Shown: positions 45,687-53,911 of the stretch, one piece after another | Numbering within the stretch: the stretch's first letter is position 1 | Layout of the letters: each line of letters begins with the position of its first letter | Source of the DNA: Hwanghaeella sp. | Lineage (GTDB): Bacteria; Pseudomonadota; Alphaproteobacteria; UBA8366; Aestuariispiraceae | Assembly (NCBI GenBank): GCA_028282025.1 | Contig: JANQIT010000074.1 | Location: 1 to 64,000 of the forward strand | Direction: 5' to 3' | Length of the DNA: 64,000 nucleotides | Program-made: the position numbers and the translations under genes | Notes under the pieces: generated by a model | What the model was told of the DNA's origin: nothing | Seen by the model: the letters and a program-made list of their open reading frames with translations, nothing else | Database searches by the model: none

Positions 45687-45775
45687 ATTTTCTCCTGTGT
45701 TGTCAGCGTTCGATGTAAAAAAAAGCGGCCCAATTAGGACCGCCAAATCTAGTTGTCTGTATTTTGATAGGCCGG

Positions 45776-45976
45776 CTACGCTGCTCCAATAAGAGCATTC
45801 AGGTTTCCGACCACGGTTGCCTCCCGCAGCGGGCAGTGTGGACTCTGAACCTCCCAGGATTGCTCCCCAGACATTACTTCTGAGGATGGGCCCAACTTCT
45901 TCATGGTGATCTCTCCTGCACCATCAATTCGGACTACATATGTGTCCGAGGCGTGGTGGTGGATGAATTTAGGCAT
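45776..45976 (-). CDS. Small unknown phage-region protein
   Basis: 66 residues from ATG 45976. AAAAGGAAATTCG precedes it, while the open frame to 46045 has no such site. The sequence starts MPKFIHHHASDTYVVRIDG and shows beta-like alternation. No family is recognised. It heads the run of four genes leading to the terminase. Confidence 0.6.
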   Translation of the reverse strand: MPKFIHHHASDTYVVRIDGAGEITMKKLGPSSEVMSGEQSWEVQSPHCPLREATVVGNLNALIGAA

Positions 45977-46313
45977 CGAATTTCCTTTTCTGTTTGGGTT
46001 TGCTAGCCTTACGTTTGGACTGCAACAAACGTCCGAGAGACGCACGTAACCACCCCGACATAATTCAGGTAATTAGGTGCTCTGAGGTAGATTGAGTGGA
46101 TCTGTTGGGCTTAAGGCGGACCTAGAGTTTTTCTCAAACACTAATTGGATTGACCGACACAACGACCCCTCTGAGGATCAAATTTAGGTCCGTCTATTGA
46201 GTGGCTCTTAATTTGCGGCCTTGCCCCGCCGCGAATAAAGCACAAATCCATTGAGGGGGTATAGTCACCCTAAGAACAGTATAAGGGCTACAGTACCCCC
46301 CTTAGTGTCTGAA
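45977..46313. other. Control region between helicase-like and phage-structural genes
   Basis: 337 bp without a gene. It contains a large hairpin at 46255-46300 (see next entry) and a widely spaced 8 bp inverted repeat CGGACCTA/TAGGTCCG (46117-46124, 46185-46192). It probably holds the promoter for the 66-residue to terminase gene run. Confidence 0.45.
46255..46300 (-). terminator. Nested hairpin downstream of the helicase-like gene
   Basis: GGGGGTA (46255-46261) pairs with TACCCCC (46294-46300), and inside it CCCT pairs with AGGG. It begins 14 bp after the stop of the helicase-like gene. No T-run follows, so it may be a weak terminator or an RNA-processing structure. Confidence 0.4.
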
Positions 46314-48095
46314 CTAGGCCGCCTTTGAGAAGGCTTTCGCTTGGCCGCATTTCACGACCGACACACCAAGGTCATACATACTATCGATGACCTTCTCCTT
46401 CTTCGTCAGCTTCCTGAAGTTCTCTTTGGATACACCGAGCCGACCTCTAGCTACTGGAAATGTCAGCGTTTGTCCGGGACTAAGGTCGGCCAAAGTGCGA
46501 ACCAAACGGTCCGCTTGGGTAGTACCTTCACCAGCCATACGCGTACCAATTGGAACCCAAGTCTGAACTTTAGCGCCTGGAAACCATTCAGGAAGTCTGT
46601 GTCTTATTCCTGTATTCGGCGCAGCCATAACCCAAGCCTCACACGCACCACAATCTCCACCATTCGGCAATCTAACAGAGGCTCTGCACAGTGCTTGCAA
46701 GATGTGGTGTCCGTGCTCACCGAGACGGACTTCAGCGCGTTCTTCGGAGCTTACCTCTTCGTCGGAACTCAGCTCCGCAGAAGCCCGTTTCATAGATTCA
46801 TAGTTGTATTCCGGATAGAACAGTGTTCCGGCCAGAATGACATTGGGAACGTCCAAGTGTTCGTTGGTTGCTGTGTGGCGGCCCCAGTTGAGAAATGAGA
46901 CATTACTCGGTTGGTTCAAGAGTCTCTTGAGTTCCTTCGGGACATCATTGATACCAATGTTGGAACGACCGATCTTGTTCTCCGCCTTGTGGTGCACAAC
47001 GAGCCATTTTTCATTCGGTTTAGTGTTTATTGTGTTCGCTATGGCTTGAACGTATTCCGCAAACCTGTCCGGCTTACGCCATGCGGTCTTTGAACCAGAA
47101 ACTGGCCAAAAATTCACAGTCAGATTTCTGTACATCTTCCGAGCAGAGGGCAGCTGACACGCGACACCTAGCCGTTCTTGATCTGCGTACTGTTGACGAA
47201 TCCTACCCGAGGCATCCGTAACCACGACCGGGTATATGTCCTTAGGCAGAGTTGGTCTGTAGTGCAGAGCAGCTGTGTCACTACCGTGCCGGCAAACACG
47301 GGTCTGCTTGCCGGAAATCGCGGCAAGATCTAACACCATTTCTCTACCGAGATCATATCCAAGGGCGCAATCATGATAGTCTTCCACATGTGTGTGGTGG
47401 AGAAGGCGGACCCAATCCGGGAAATCAAACTCCGTACGGTCTTTCCACCCCTTGAGCGCCGTTAGGGCCTCAGCTAAAGCCTCTGCCGCATCAGACTCTC
47501 CGAACTTGGAAAGTAGTCCGATGGCCTCCCCAAGGGCCTTCTTGTTAGCGTTGATTGGGCGGGTCGTAGAGAACGTTTCATCCCATATGCGAAGCGACCG
47601 ACAATCGCCCTCGAAGTAGAGTTCATGTGCCTCGCGTAAGGGCCGACTTTTGGTCAACCTTCGGACCCGTTCGTGGGTGGTCAACAGGATCGGCTTGGAG
47701 TCTAAAGCGTCAGATTTTTCCTCGGACGTCCAAAAACCGACCCTAGTGCCACACACACGCATACCTACAATTTGGTCGCGTACGTCGCGCGCTTGGTCAA
47801 TCCGCTCCACACAGACGAGAGCCCCCGGGTGCGTCGAATTCGCGTGGGCTTCGTCCAGCGCCGCCAAGAAACTGACAATGGCGGTCGTTTTGCCTATACC
47901 TGGGTCCAGCGTGGCCAAATAGGCTAGAGGCTTTGCCCGCCCATGCGCAGCGTCGTCAAAGGCCGTCAGGAGCGCTCCAAGTGCAGTCCACTGATCCTCT
48001 GAGAGGGTCGCCCCTCTTGTGTCCATAGACTGTTTGAGACGCCAATGCGCGGCACTGGCGACTTCGGGTAACTGTACCGCCAATTCTTTCTCCAA
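46314..48095 (-). CDS. P-loop ATPase, helicase-like
   Basis: 593 residues. Walker A is in LATLDPGIGKTTAIVSF (about 60-76) and a Walker B-like DE occurs in SLRIWDETFSTTRP, followed by LLTTHERVR-type helicase motif spacing. The C-terminal half (about 330-480) resembles the second RecA fold with EKWLVVHHKAENKIG. This would suit a superfamily 2 helicase or replicative ATPase of the element. The start is unclear: TTG 48095 has no good ribosome binding site, and a stop lies 13 codons upstream. No primase domain is visible. Confidence 0.7.
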   Translation of the reverse strand: MEKELAVQLPEVASAAHWRLKQSMDTRGATLSEDQWTALGALLTAFDDAAHGRAKPLAYLATLDPGIGKTTAIVSFLAALDEAHANSTHPGALVCVERIDQARDVRDQIVGMRVCGTRVGFWTSEEKSDALDSKPILLTTHERVRRLTKSRPLREAHELYFEGDCRSLRIWDETFSTTRPINANKKALGEAIGLLSKFGESDAAEALAEALTALKGWKDRTEFDFPDWVRLLHHTHVEDYHDCALGYDLGREMVLDLAAISGKQTRVCRHGSDTAALHYRPTLPKDIYPVVVTDASGRIRQQYADQERLGVACQLPSARKMYRNLTVNFWPVSGSKTAWRKPDRFAEYVQAIANTINTKPNEKWLVVHHKAENKIGRSNIGINDVPKELKRLLNQPSNVSFLNWGRHTATNEHLDVPNVILAGTLFYPEYNYESMKRASAELSSDEEVSSEERAEVRLGEHGHHILQALCRASVRLPNGGDCGACEAWVMAAPNTGIRHRLPEWFPGAKVQTWVPIGTRMAGEGTTQADRLVRTLADLSPGQTLTFPVARGRLGVSKENFRKLTKKEKVIDSMYDLGVSVVKCGQAKAFSKAA

Positions 48096-48550
48096 AGCTG
48101 TGATTAAAATATCCTGTGGGCGCGGCCCGCCCTAGCGGTTGAGACCACCAGAGCGGGGCGTGAACAGACCGCACAGGAGATTGAGGCTCCGTACTGGCCG
48201 GAACCTTCGCGGTGGCTTCAGGCACCATCGCAAAAAAAGGGTGTAGTCAATCCTGCCGGAACTTAGCTGATCGCTTGGTGAATTCTTATCCGTCTGTTCT
48301 CTCAGGCGGATGATCTGGTCTACGACTTCGAGACCGTTCTTCTGTTGAGCTGGGGCCCTCAGGTGTTACATGACAGAGGAAAGCGCGAGCAAACACCTCA
48401 GAACTAGCGGGTGGCTGCGTGTCTAGGTGTCTCGTCGTGTTTCCCTGGTTCGGTCACCAGACCTAAGTCTCCGAACAGAGGTACTACCTCCCTCTAGGTG
48501 AAGCCTTTTTCTGTTACCTGTCCTGCACCTGACGAAGGTGGCTTTAGCAC
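48096..48550. other. Gene-free stretch inside the element
   Basis: 455 bp. A minus-strand frame from ATG 48228 runs into the helicase-like gene in another phase and could be a leader peptide, but it has no ribosome binding site. Nothing else is convincing. A replication origin or regulatory RNA is possible but not visible. Confidence 0.4.
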
Positions 48551-48844
48551 CTAGTTTTGCGGACCGAGATTGTCTGGGCGAGACGAACGCCTCAGGTTCG
48601 CGACCACTGGGCCCGCAACGACCCAAGGCCTCAAAGGATTCAAAACCTCGTGGCTTATGAAAACCGCCACGCCTTCTAACCCGGTCAGATATCCTTCAAT
48701 GTACTGGCATTCCGCTTCGATGACAGGCGCGCCCCAAGCCACGCCCGGAAACTCTCTCTCAAGCGATGCTCTTATGCCAGCCGTAGCTTGGATCAGAGCA
48801 TGGGCTGACTTTTCGCTTGGGAACTGGATAACGTTGTCGGACAT
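48551..48844 (-). CDS. Small unknown protein of the element
   Basis: 97 residues from ATG 48844, with AGGAGACCAAAA upstream. It starts MSDNVIQFPSEKSAHALI, and the VIQFP pattern is common at the N-terminus of small phage proteins. The middle part is amphipathic helix. No family is assigned. It is read in the same direction as the resolvase and helicase-like genes. Confidence 0.6.
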   Translation of the reverse strand: MSDNVIQFPSEKSAHALIQATAGIRASLEREFPGVAWGAPVIEAECQYIEGYLTGLEGVAVFISHEVLNPLRPWVVAGPVVANLRRSSRPDNLGPQN

Positions 48845-48913
48845 TTTTGGTCTCCTAGTCGGCACCTAAACCACTTGGCATCGCTGGACTTCAATTACAG
48901 TAGTTGGTTCTTG

Positions 48914-49585
48914 CTATTTTTCGGCAGCCTCCAAAACGCGCTTCACTTGTTGCGGGTGCCACACCCCACCACGGGCAGACGGAATGCCGCGTGCCGTCAG
49001 CTCCGATGCGATGGCCCGAAGAGACGACGCCCCACCCTCCCGAATGTGGTTGATCACATGCATTAGGTCTGCCGACCGCTCCTGCGCTATTTGGCGGACT
49101 TTAGCTGAACCCAAGGCCCTCCCCTTCGCGGCCGCCTCGGCAGACAGATTCGCGGGATTGCCCAGAACCCTACCCCGCCGCTTGGCGGCTTTAAGTGCGG
49201 CCTTGGTGCGTTCCGAGATGGCTTTGCGTTCTTGCTGAGCGACGACAGCCATAATCCCAACAGTCATCTCGTTGGCGTCCGGCATGTCTGCGGCAACGAA
49301 GCGCGTCTTGCTGTTCTGCAGCGTCAATAGGAATGCTGCATCACGAGACAGCCGGTCCAGCTTTGCTACCACTAACGTCGCATTGTAGAGACGACAAACA
49401 GAGAACGCCTCGGTCAACCTCGGACGATCATTCTTTCCACCGCTCTCAACCTCGGTGAACTCTGCCGCCATAGACCAATTCCTGCCTCTGACGAGGTCGG
49501 TGACCGCAGACTTCTGGGCGTCTAACCCAAGCCCCGACCTACCCTGCTGGTCCGTCGATACGCGATAGTATGCAACGTATTTCAT
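48914..49585 (-). CDS. Serine recombinase (resolvase/invertase type)
   Basis: 223 residues from ATG 49585 (GGGTTGGGACAC upstream). The catalytic Ser lies in MKYVAYYRVSTDQQGRSGLG, and VAKLDRLSRDAAFLLTL and AVVAQQERKAISERTKAALKAAKRRG are the conserved catalytic-domain motifs. A C-terminal HTH region (about 180-220, SLRAIASELTARGIPSARGGVWHPQQV) follows. It could resolve multimers or invert a segment. No obvious inverted target pair was seen nearby. Confidence 0.92.
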   Translation of the reverse strand: MKYVAYYRVSTDQQGRSGLGLDAQKSAVTDLVRGRNWSMAAEFTEVESGGKNDRPRLTEAFSVCRLYNATLVVAKLDRLSRDAAFLLTLQNSKTRFVAADMPDANEMTVGIMAVVAQQERKAISERTKAALKAAKRRGRVLGNPANLSAEAAAKGRALGSAKVRQIAQERSADLMHVINHIREGGASSLRAIASELTARGIPSARGGVWHPQQVKRVLEAAEK

Positions 49586-49930
49586 GTGTCCCAACCCTCT
49601 GAACGTCCATTTACTGCCTTGTGACAATCATATTGAGTCGGGTGAGTCCGCTTGCAAGGGAAATTTGTGTGCGATGGACCGCCGCTTTGGGCTCATAATC
49701 TGGCAGACACCAGGGTCGATTCTAGAGGCCACTGATGCGCGGCAAGCCCTGCGCCCTTGCACACTAGGAAGATCTCCACGAGTGAACCCAGCGACTCCAG
49801 AATGGCCTCCTGTGGCCCCCTATTCGACCAGCATTGGGGCGGGGGGAGGGGTCCGGGGGAAAATCAGAACACGCGCTGGGGAAACTGACATCGGGCACAA
49901 GTAGATTGGCACCCGGGGTGGCCAATGAGG
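49586..49930. other. Gene-free stretch between resolvase and unknown gene
   Basis: 345 bp. Plus-strand frames here lack ribosome binding sites and plausible products. It may hold the resolvase promoter and the recombination (res) site, which usually lies beside its gene, but I did not identify one. Confidence 0.4.
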
Positions 49931-50977
49931 TCACTTCCCGGGACCCAAACGCTCGACTATGGAAACAACAGATTGGTCGAGTGGTGGCAAGCCAAGGGAC
50001 AGGCCCAGCGAATAAAGATGGGCCACAGTCAAGATTCCCAGACCACCTTGGACCACTTTTCCGTAAGTGCTATTCGCCACCGCTCCCAGAAAGGCTTTGA
50101 TGTTGGCTCTCGCCGCCCTGGCGCTTTCCTCGAACTGCTTGTCAGAGGACTCGACAGAAAGCAGATCATTCAATCGCCGCAGCTCGTCACGTACTTCTCG
50201 CAACAGTGCGGTCAACCTTTCGGCGTCCTCAACGTCCCCCCAAAGCGGGTCCGCGTTTGTTGCTCGGTCATGCAGCCGCCCATCGTCATAGTCATCGATC
50301 AACCTAACCAAAGCTGACACTAGCAGTTTGTAATGGGCCGGGTTTGCTCTAATCCTTGCAGCGACCGACTGGTCTCTGTCCCGCCACGTGACTTTGGCTT
50401 CTACCTGCTCTTTGGAAAAGGGTGCGATTTCCCCTACTTCGCCAACGACCGGTTCCTCTTCAATTACGTTGAGAACTGAGTCGTCTTCTATCGACCCGTC
50501 TAGGAGTCCCGCACCTTCAACTAGTTTAGAAAGAGCGGACGAATGATCACCGTTGTCATCTACTTGGAAACCTTGGCCCCTCATGAATTGGACGGCTTGG
50601 TCCAAGTACTCATCGGAAGGATACTCAATCCAGATTGCGTCTGTTGACAAGTCAGTTGCCCCCGAGCCGCTTCCCCAACTCGACAGGCTTGCTGACTCAT
50701 TGTCAGCCCTCGGCACTTCAACCCGAACCGGGTAACTGCTCCCAACACAGGACTTATCGTCTACAACGGCAACTACTGATACAGTGGCCCGACTTCGCCA
50801 GGGGTTTAACGGAAGCTCCTTTTCAAGGGCCCATGACGCAGCTTTGTCAAAAGCTATATGTGCAATCTGCCTCGCGACATATTCGTTTGGAGCAGTCACG
50901 CGACAGCGCCCTTTCCGGATACTGCGCTCCAAGTCAGGATGGTTCAGGTCAACAGGCTCAAGAGTGTACTTCGGCAA
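49931..50977 (-). CDS. Unknown protein with C-terminal membrane helix
   Basis: 348 residues. N-terminal about 90 residues look globular (KYTLEPVDLNHPDLERSIRKG), followed by an acidic low-complexity centre (about 90-195), a charged helical stretch (about 200-300, RLTALLREVRDELRRLNDLL) and a hydrophobic segment near the C-terminus (about 310-335, VVQGGLGILTVAHLYSLGLSLGL). No family is recognised. It is divergent from the Mrr-like nuclease gene, with 206 bp between starts, and may be part of the same defence locus. Confidence 0.6.
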   Translation of the reverse strand: MPKYTLEPVDLNHPDLERSIRKGRCRVTAPNEYVARQIAHIAFDKAASWALEKELPLNPWRSRATVSVVAVVDDKSCVGSSYPVRVEVPRADNESASLSSWGSGSGATDLSTDAIWIEYPSDEYLDQAVQFMRGQGFQVDDNGDHSSALSKLVEGAGLLDGSIEDDSVLNVIEEEPVVGEVGEIAPFSKEQVEAKVTWRDRDQSVAARIRANPAHYKLLVSALVRLIDDYDDGRLHDRATNADPLWGDVEDAERLTALLREVRDELRRLNDLLSVESSDKQFEESARAARANIKAFLGAVANSTYGKVVQGGLGILTVAHLYSLGLSLGLPPLDQSVVSIVERLGPGK

Positions 50978-51183
50978 CCTTTCTGGCCCCCCTCCTTACA
51001 ATGCAACAAGCCCAAACGCGCACATTCAGCGACAAAAGAACTGATGGAGTATTGTTTCGCGGCCACTAACTTCAAGCCACTCATCGGCGACCTAAAATCT
51101 AGAACCTCAGTTGGGCTAGTTCACACTTTCCCGCTAAACTTGTCGAGCCGCTCGTCAGCTAATACGGTTTTCACTGCCATAAA

Positions 51184-52377
51184 TTGAAATGTGAGACAAA
51201 ATTGAAAATCGAAGATGTAACTCTGTTGGCTGGACTCGGACTGATTGGGGCGGTTTTTATTCTGTTCTCCAAATACAAGACTGCAAGGAAAGAGTTAGCG
51301 AGCACTTCACATCGAGCACTGATTGTGTCCCGCCGATTGGATGAGCTTGGTCCTCAGGCAAACAAGCTTGAGCGTAGGATTTACGAACTTGAGAAGGCGA
51401 TCCAAGCAAAAGACCTTATGTATGAGCGCCTATCTGCGGAAGATGGCGACCCGCTTCTAGGCATTGCCTCACTGGTCGCGGACCACGCAACTCGCCAATT
51501 TGAATACTCTGCAAGATATCTTGAGACCAAACAGCGTCCTGCACGCAAGGAAGCTGAGAGAATACGCACACTCAAGGAAGAGACCAGGGAGCATATCAAG
51601 AGGCTCAAACTGATGGAGTACAAGTACGAGTATTTGCTGGGGCTCTTTCCCGACCTCGCACTATACGCCGACGATGTTGAATCGCTGCGCAGTCTCTCCG
51701 AGGCGATAAGTGTAACCGAAGCCGAAGCTGAAGCCGACCGAACACGAAACTACCTTTCGCCTGAGGAATACCAGAAACTCCCTGAACGAAAGCGCAATCA
51801 GCTCGCTCTTGATCGCTACATCCGAGGTAAAAAATCGACGTGGCAGATTGGTCGTGACTATGAGCTCTTCGTTGGCCACCTCTACAAACAGGAAGGCTGG
51901 GAGGTACAGTACACGGGAATTGAGCACCGGCTCATGGACATGGGCCGTGATCTTGTCGCGAAGAATGGTGCGGAAATACATGTGGTACAGTGCAAATACT
52001 GGTCCCGCGATAAAGTAATCCACGAAAAGCATATATGCCAATTGTATGGTACAGCGGTCCAATACCAACTCGCGAATGGTGTCGAGGCCGTGACGCCTGT
52101 CTTTTACACCAACATCGAACTATCAAGAACAGCTCAAGAGTTCGCCGAACACCTGGGCGTCCTCGTCTTTCGAGAGGAACTAGGCGATTTCCCACGCATC
52201 AAATGCAACATCAATCGCGGAGCCGACGGAGAACGTGTCAAAATCTATCACCTTCCAATGGACCAGCAATACGACAGTACAAAGATTGACAAACCCGGCG
52301 AGTTCTTCGCGTTCAAGGTCAAAGACGCAGAGCGATCAGGCTTCCGACGCGCGCTCCGATGGCGAGGCTCCAAATGA
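51184..52377 (+). CDS. Membrane-anchored Mrr-like restriction endonuclease
   Basis: 397 residues from TTG 51184. TTG 51202 is an alternative. An N-terminal membrane helix (about 10-28, VTLLAGLGLIGAVFILFS), a long coiled coil (about 35-150) and a restriction-endonuclease-like domain (about 235-350) follow in order. In the last, GRDYELFVGHLYKQEGWEV, then MGRDLVAKNG and VVQCKYW (Gln269-Lys271) give the D...QxK active site of the Mrr family. Such proteins attack foreign, often modified DNA. Anchoring to the membrane with a coiled-coil sensor is unusual and suggests attack at the point of DNA entry, which is inference. The membrane protein gene follows 64 bp later. Confidence 0.82.
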   Translation: MKCETKLKIEDVTLLAGLGLIGAVFILFSKYKTARKELASTSHRALIVSRRLDELGPQANKLERRIYELEKAIQAKDLMYERLSAEDGDPLLGIASLVADHATRQFEYSARYLETKQRPARKEAERIRTLKEETREHIKRLKLMEYKYEYLLGLFPDLALYADDVESLRSLSEAISVTEAEAEADRTRNYLSPEEYQKLPERKRNQLALDRYIRGKKSTWQIGRDYELFVGHLYKQEGWEVQYTGIEHRLMDMGRDLVAKNGAEIHVVQCKYWSRDKVIHEKHICQLYGTAVQYQLANGVEAVTPVFYTNIELSRTAQEFAEHLGVLVFREELGDFPRIKCNINRGADGERVKIYHLPMDQQYDSTKIDKPGEFFAFKVKDAERSGFRRALRWRGSK

Positions 52378-52441
52378 CTTAGAGGCCGTTCGCCAATCAT
52401 TCGGTCCAATTGGTAGCTGATATGCGACATGGGGGCGTCTT

Positions 52442-53884
52442 ATGGACGTAGCTGTCCTCACATTGAACAGTCGGGAAATCTCGATTGTAGTGTGGACTAT
52501 TCTGTATCTGGTATTGTCGGTATCAGTCCCTCTCTTCCGACCAGTAGCCATCTCTTTAGGTCAATTCCTCTGGTCCGCTCGCAGCTACATCCTTCATAGG
52601 CGTGTCCGGAGAGCGATCTACGCCGCTGCGCTGTACAACCTTGCAGTGGTCTGGCTTCTGCACAACGTCGGTCTGTGGTTCCTCTCGGACATCAAAGCGA
52701 CCACATTGTGGTTCCTAACGGTCGTGTCCGTCGCAATGTTCCGCGTTCAGAAGCGGCTTGGCGACGTACCCGATATCCGCGAAAGCGTGAAGGAGCTTGC
52801 CGCGATCACAGTGGTGCTCGAATTCATCGTAGAGTTTCATACCTTGCCGCTATGGGCCGAAGTGATAGCAACACCTGTCATCCTAGGCATAGTGCTCTTC
52901 TACACTCTGCTCAGAAACGATGCCGACTTGAAAACCGCTAAGGGCGTAGCTCGCTGGGTACTCATTGGTTACGGATTAGTCGTCCTGGCTAATGGCGTGT
53001 ATCATGTATGGGAAACCCCCGGTCTCTTCTTCCAAATCTCCACGCTCAGGGATTTCCTCTTGATCCCAGTCTTGAGCGCCTTGTTTCTTCCTTTCCACTT
53101 CCTTATGTCGACTTTGGTCTCGTTCGAGATTGCCATCAGGGATCTACAAGGACTTATCCCCAATCTTTCGCTTCGCCGGTATACGGCCTTCAAGGCGTTG
53201 AGGGCGTTCTTTTGGCGGACCGAGTTACTAAAGTGGTGGATGATCAGATTTCGTAGGAATCCACCAGAGGACCGAAACCAAGTAGACGTCTCCATTGCGA
53301 AGGTACTCGCGCTGGCCAACGCTTCCGCCGATCCTCCAGCAGTCGATCCTAGTCTAGGCTGGTCTCCCTATTGGGCGGGGAAGATATTCGTCACGGAAGG
53401 TCTTCAGACAGGCTGGTACGATGAACTCGCGGGGCGTGAACATTGGTTCTCACACTCAGAATATCTAAAGTTCGGTCCAGGCATCGACGTGAACCACATT
53501 ACCTACCACGTCTATGGCAATGAGGAAGTGGCCCGTTGCTTGAAGCTTTTCTTGCACATCAACGAACCCCACGACGAGTCCGAGGCCCTAGCGGTGTTCG
53601 AAGCCCTAGCCCACAAGCTATGTCATCAAGTGACCTCCCAAGAGCTACCAGACGCTATCGACTTCAAGGCGCTGTTCCGAGACACCGTGAAAGCGCAGAT
53701 AGGCGACTATGAGGTAGTACTCAACCACTTTTCCTCCGAGTGGGACGGCCGCAAGGACTACGAGATGCGGTTCTCGGTCCGCAAACCTCCATCCACCGAA
53801 GAGGAGATGATTTGGCGATGTTCGCACGGAGCCGGAACCTCAAACGACGAACTCATCAAATCGCTCAACGGGTTTATCGATTGA
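52442..53884 (+). CDS. Polytopic membrane protein of unknown function next to nuclease
   Basis: 480 residues. About six hydrophobic segments lie in the first 245 residues (for example IVVWTILYLVLSVSVPLF, AAALYNLAVVWLLHNVGLWF and FLLIPVLSALFLPFHFLM). The C-terminal 230 residues are soluble, with HWFSHSEYLKFGPGIDVNHI and DYEVVLNHFSSEWDGRKDYEM. No catalytic motif is visible. Its position 64 bp after the Mrr-like nuclease suggests one operon. It could be the effector or anchor of a two-gene defence system, but nothing in the sequence proves it. Confidence 0.7.
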   Translation: MDVAVLTLNSREISIVVWTILYLVLSVSVPLFRPVAISLGQFLWSARSYILHRRVRRAIYAAALYNLAVVWLLHNVGLWFLSDIKATTLWFLTVVSVAMFRVQKRLGDVPDIRESVKELAAITVVLEFIVEFHTLPLWAEVIATPVILGIVLFYTLLRNDADLKTAKGVARWVLIGYGLVVLANGVYHVWETPGLFFQISTLRDFLLIPVLSALFLPFHFLMSTLVSFEIAIRDLQGLIPNLSLRRYTAFKALRAFFWRTELLKWWMIRFRRNPPEDRNQVDVSIAKVLALANASADPPAVDPSLGWSPYWAGKIFVTEGLQTGWYDELAGREHWFSHSEYLKFGPGIDVNHITYHVYGNEEVARCLKLFLHINEPHDESEALAVFEALAHKLCHQVTSQELPDAIDFKALFRDTVKAQIGDYEVVLNHFSSEWDGRKDYEMRFSVRKPPSTEEEMIWRCSHGAGTSNDELIKSLNGFID

Positions 53885-53911
53885 ACCTCTCTTGACTCTC
53901 GCAGTGAAACC

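Noticed and set aside
48423-48626. Minus-strand frame of 67 codons after the 97-residue gene
   Set aside because: It overlaps the end of the better supported gene in another phase and is dominated by Arg and Ser codons typical of shadow frames.
49584-49904. 106-codon plus-strand frame between resolvase and the 348-residue gene
   Set aside because: No ribosome binding site, and its start overlaps the resolvase start antisense. Product looks random.
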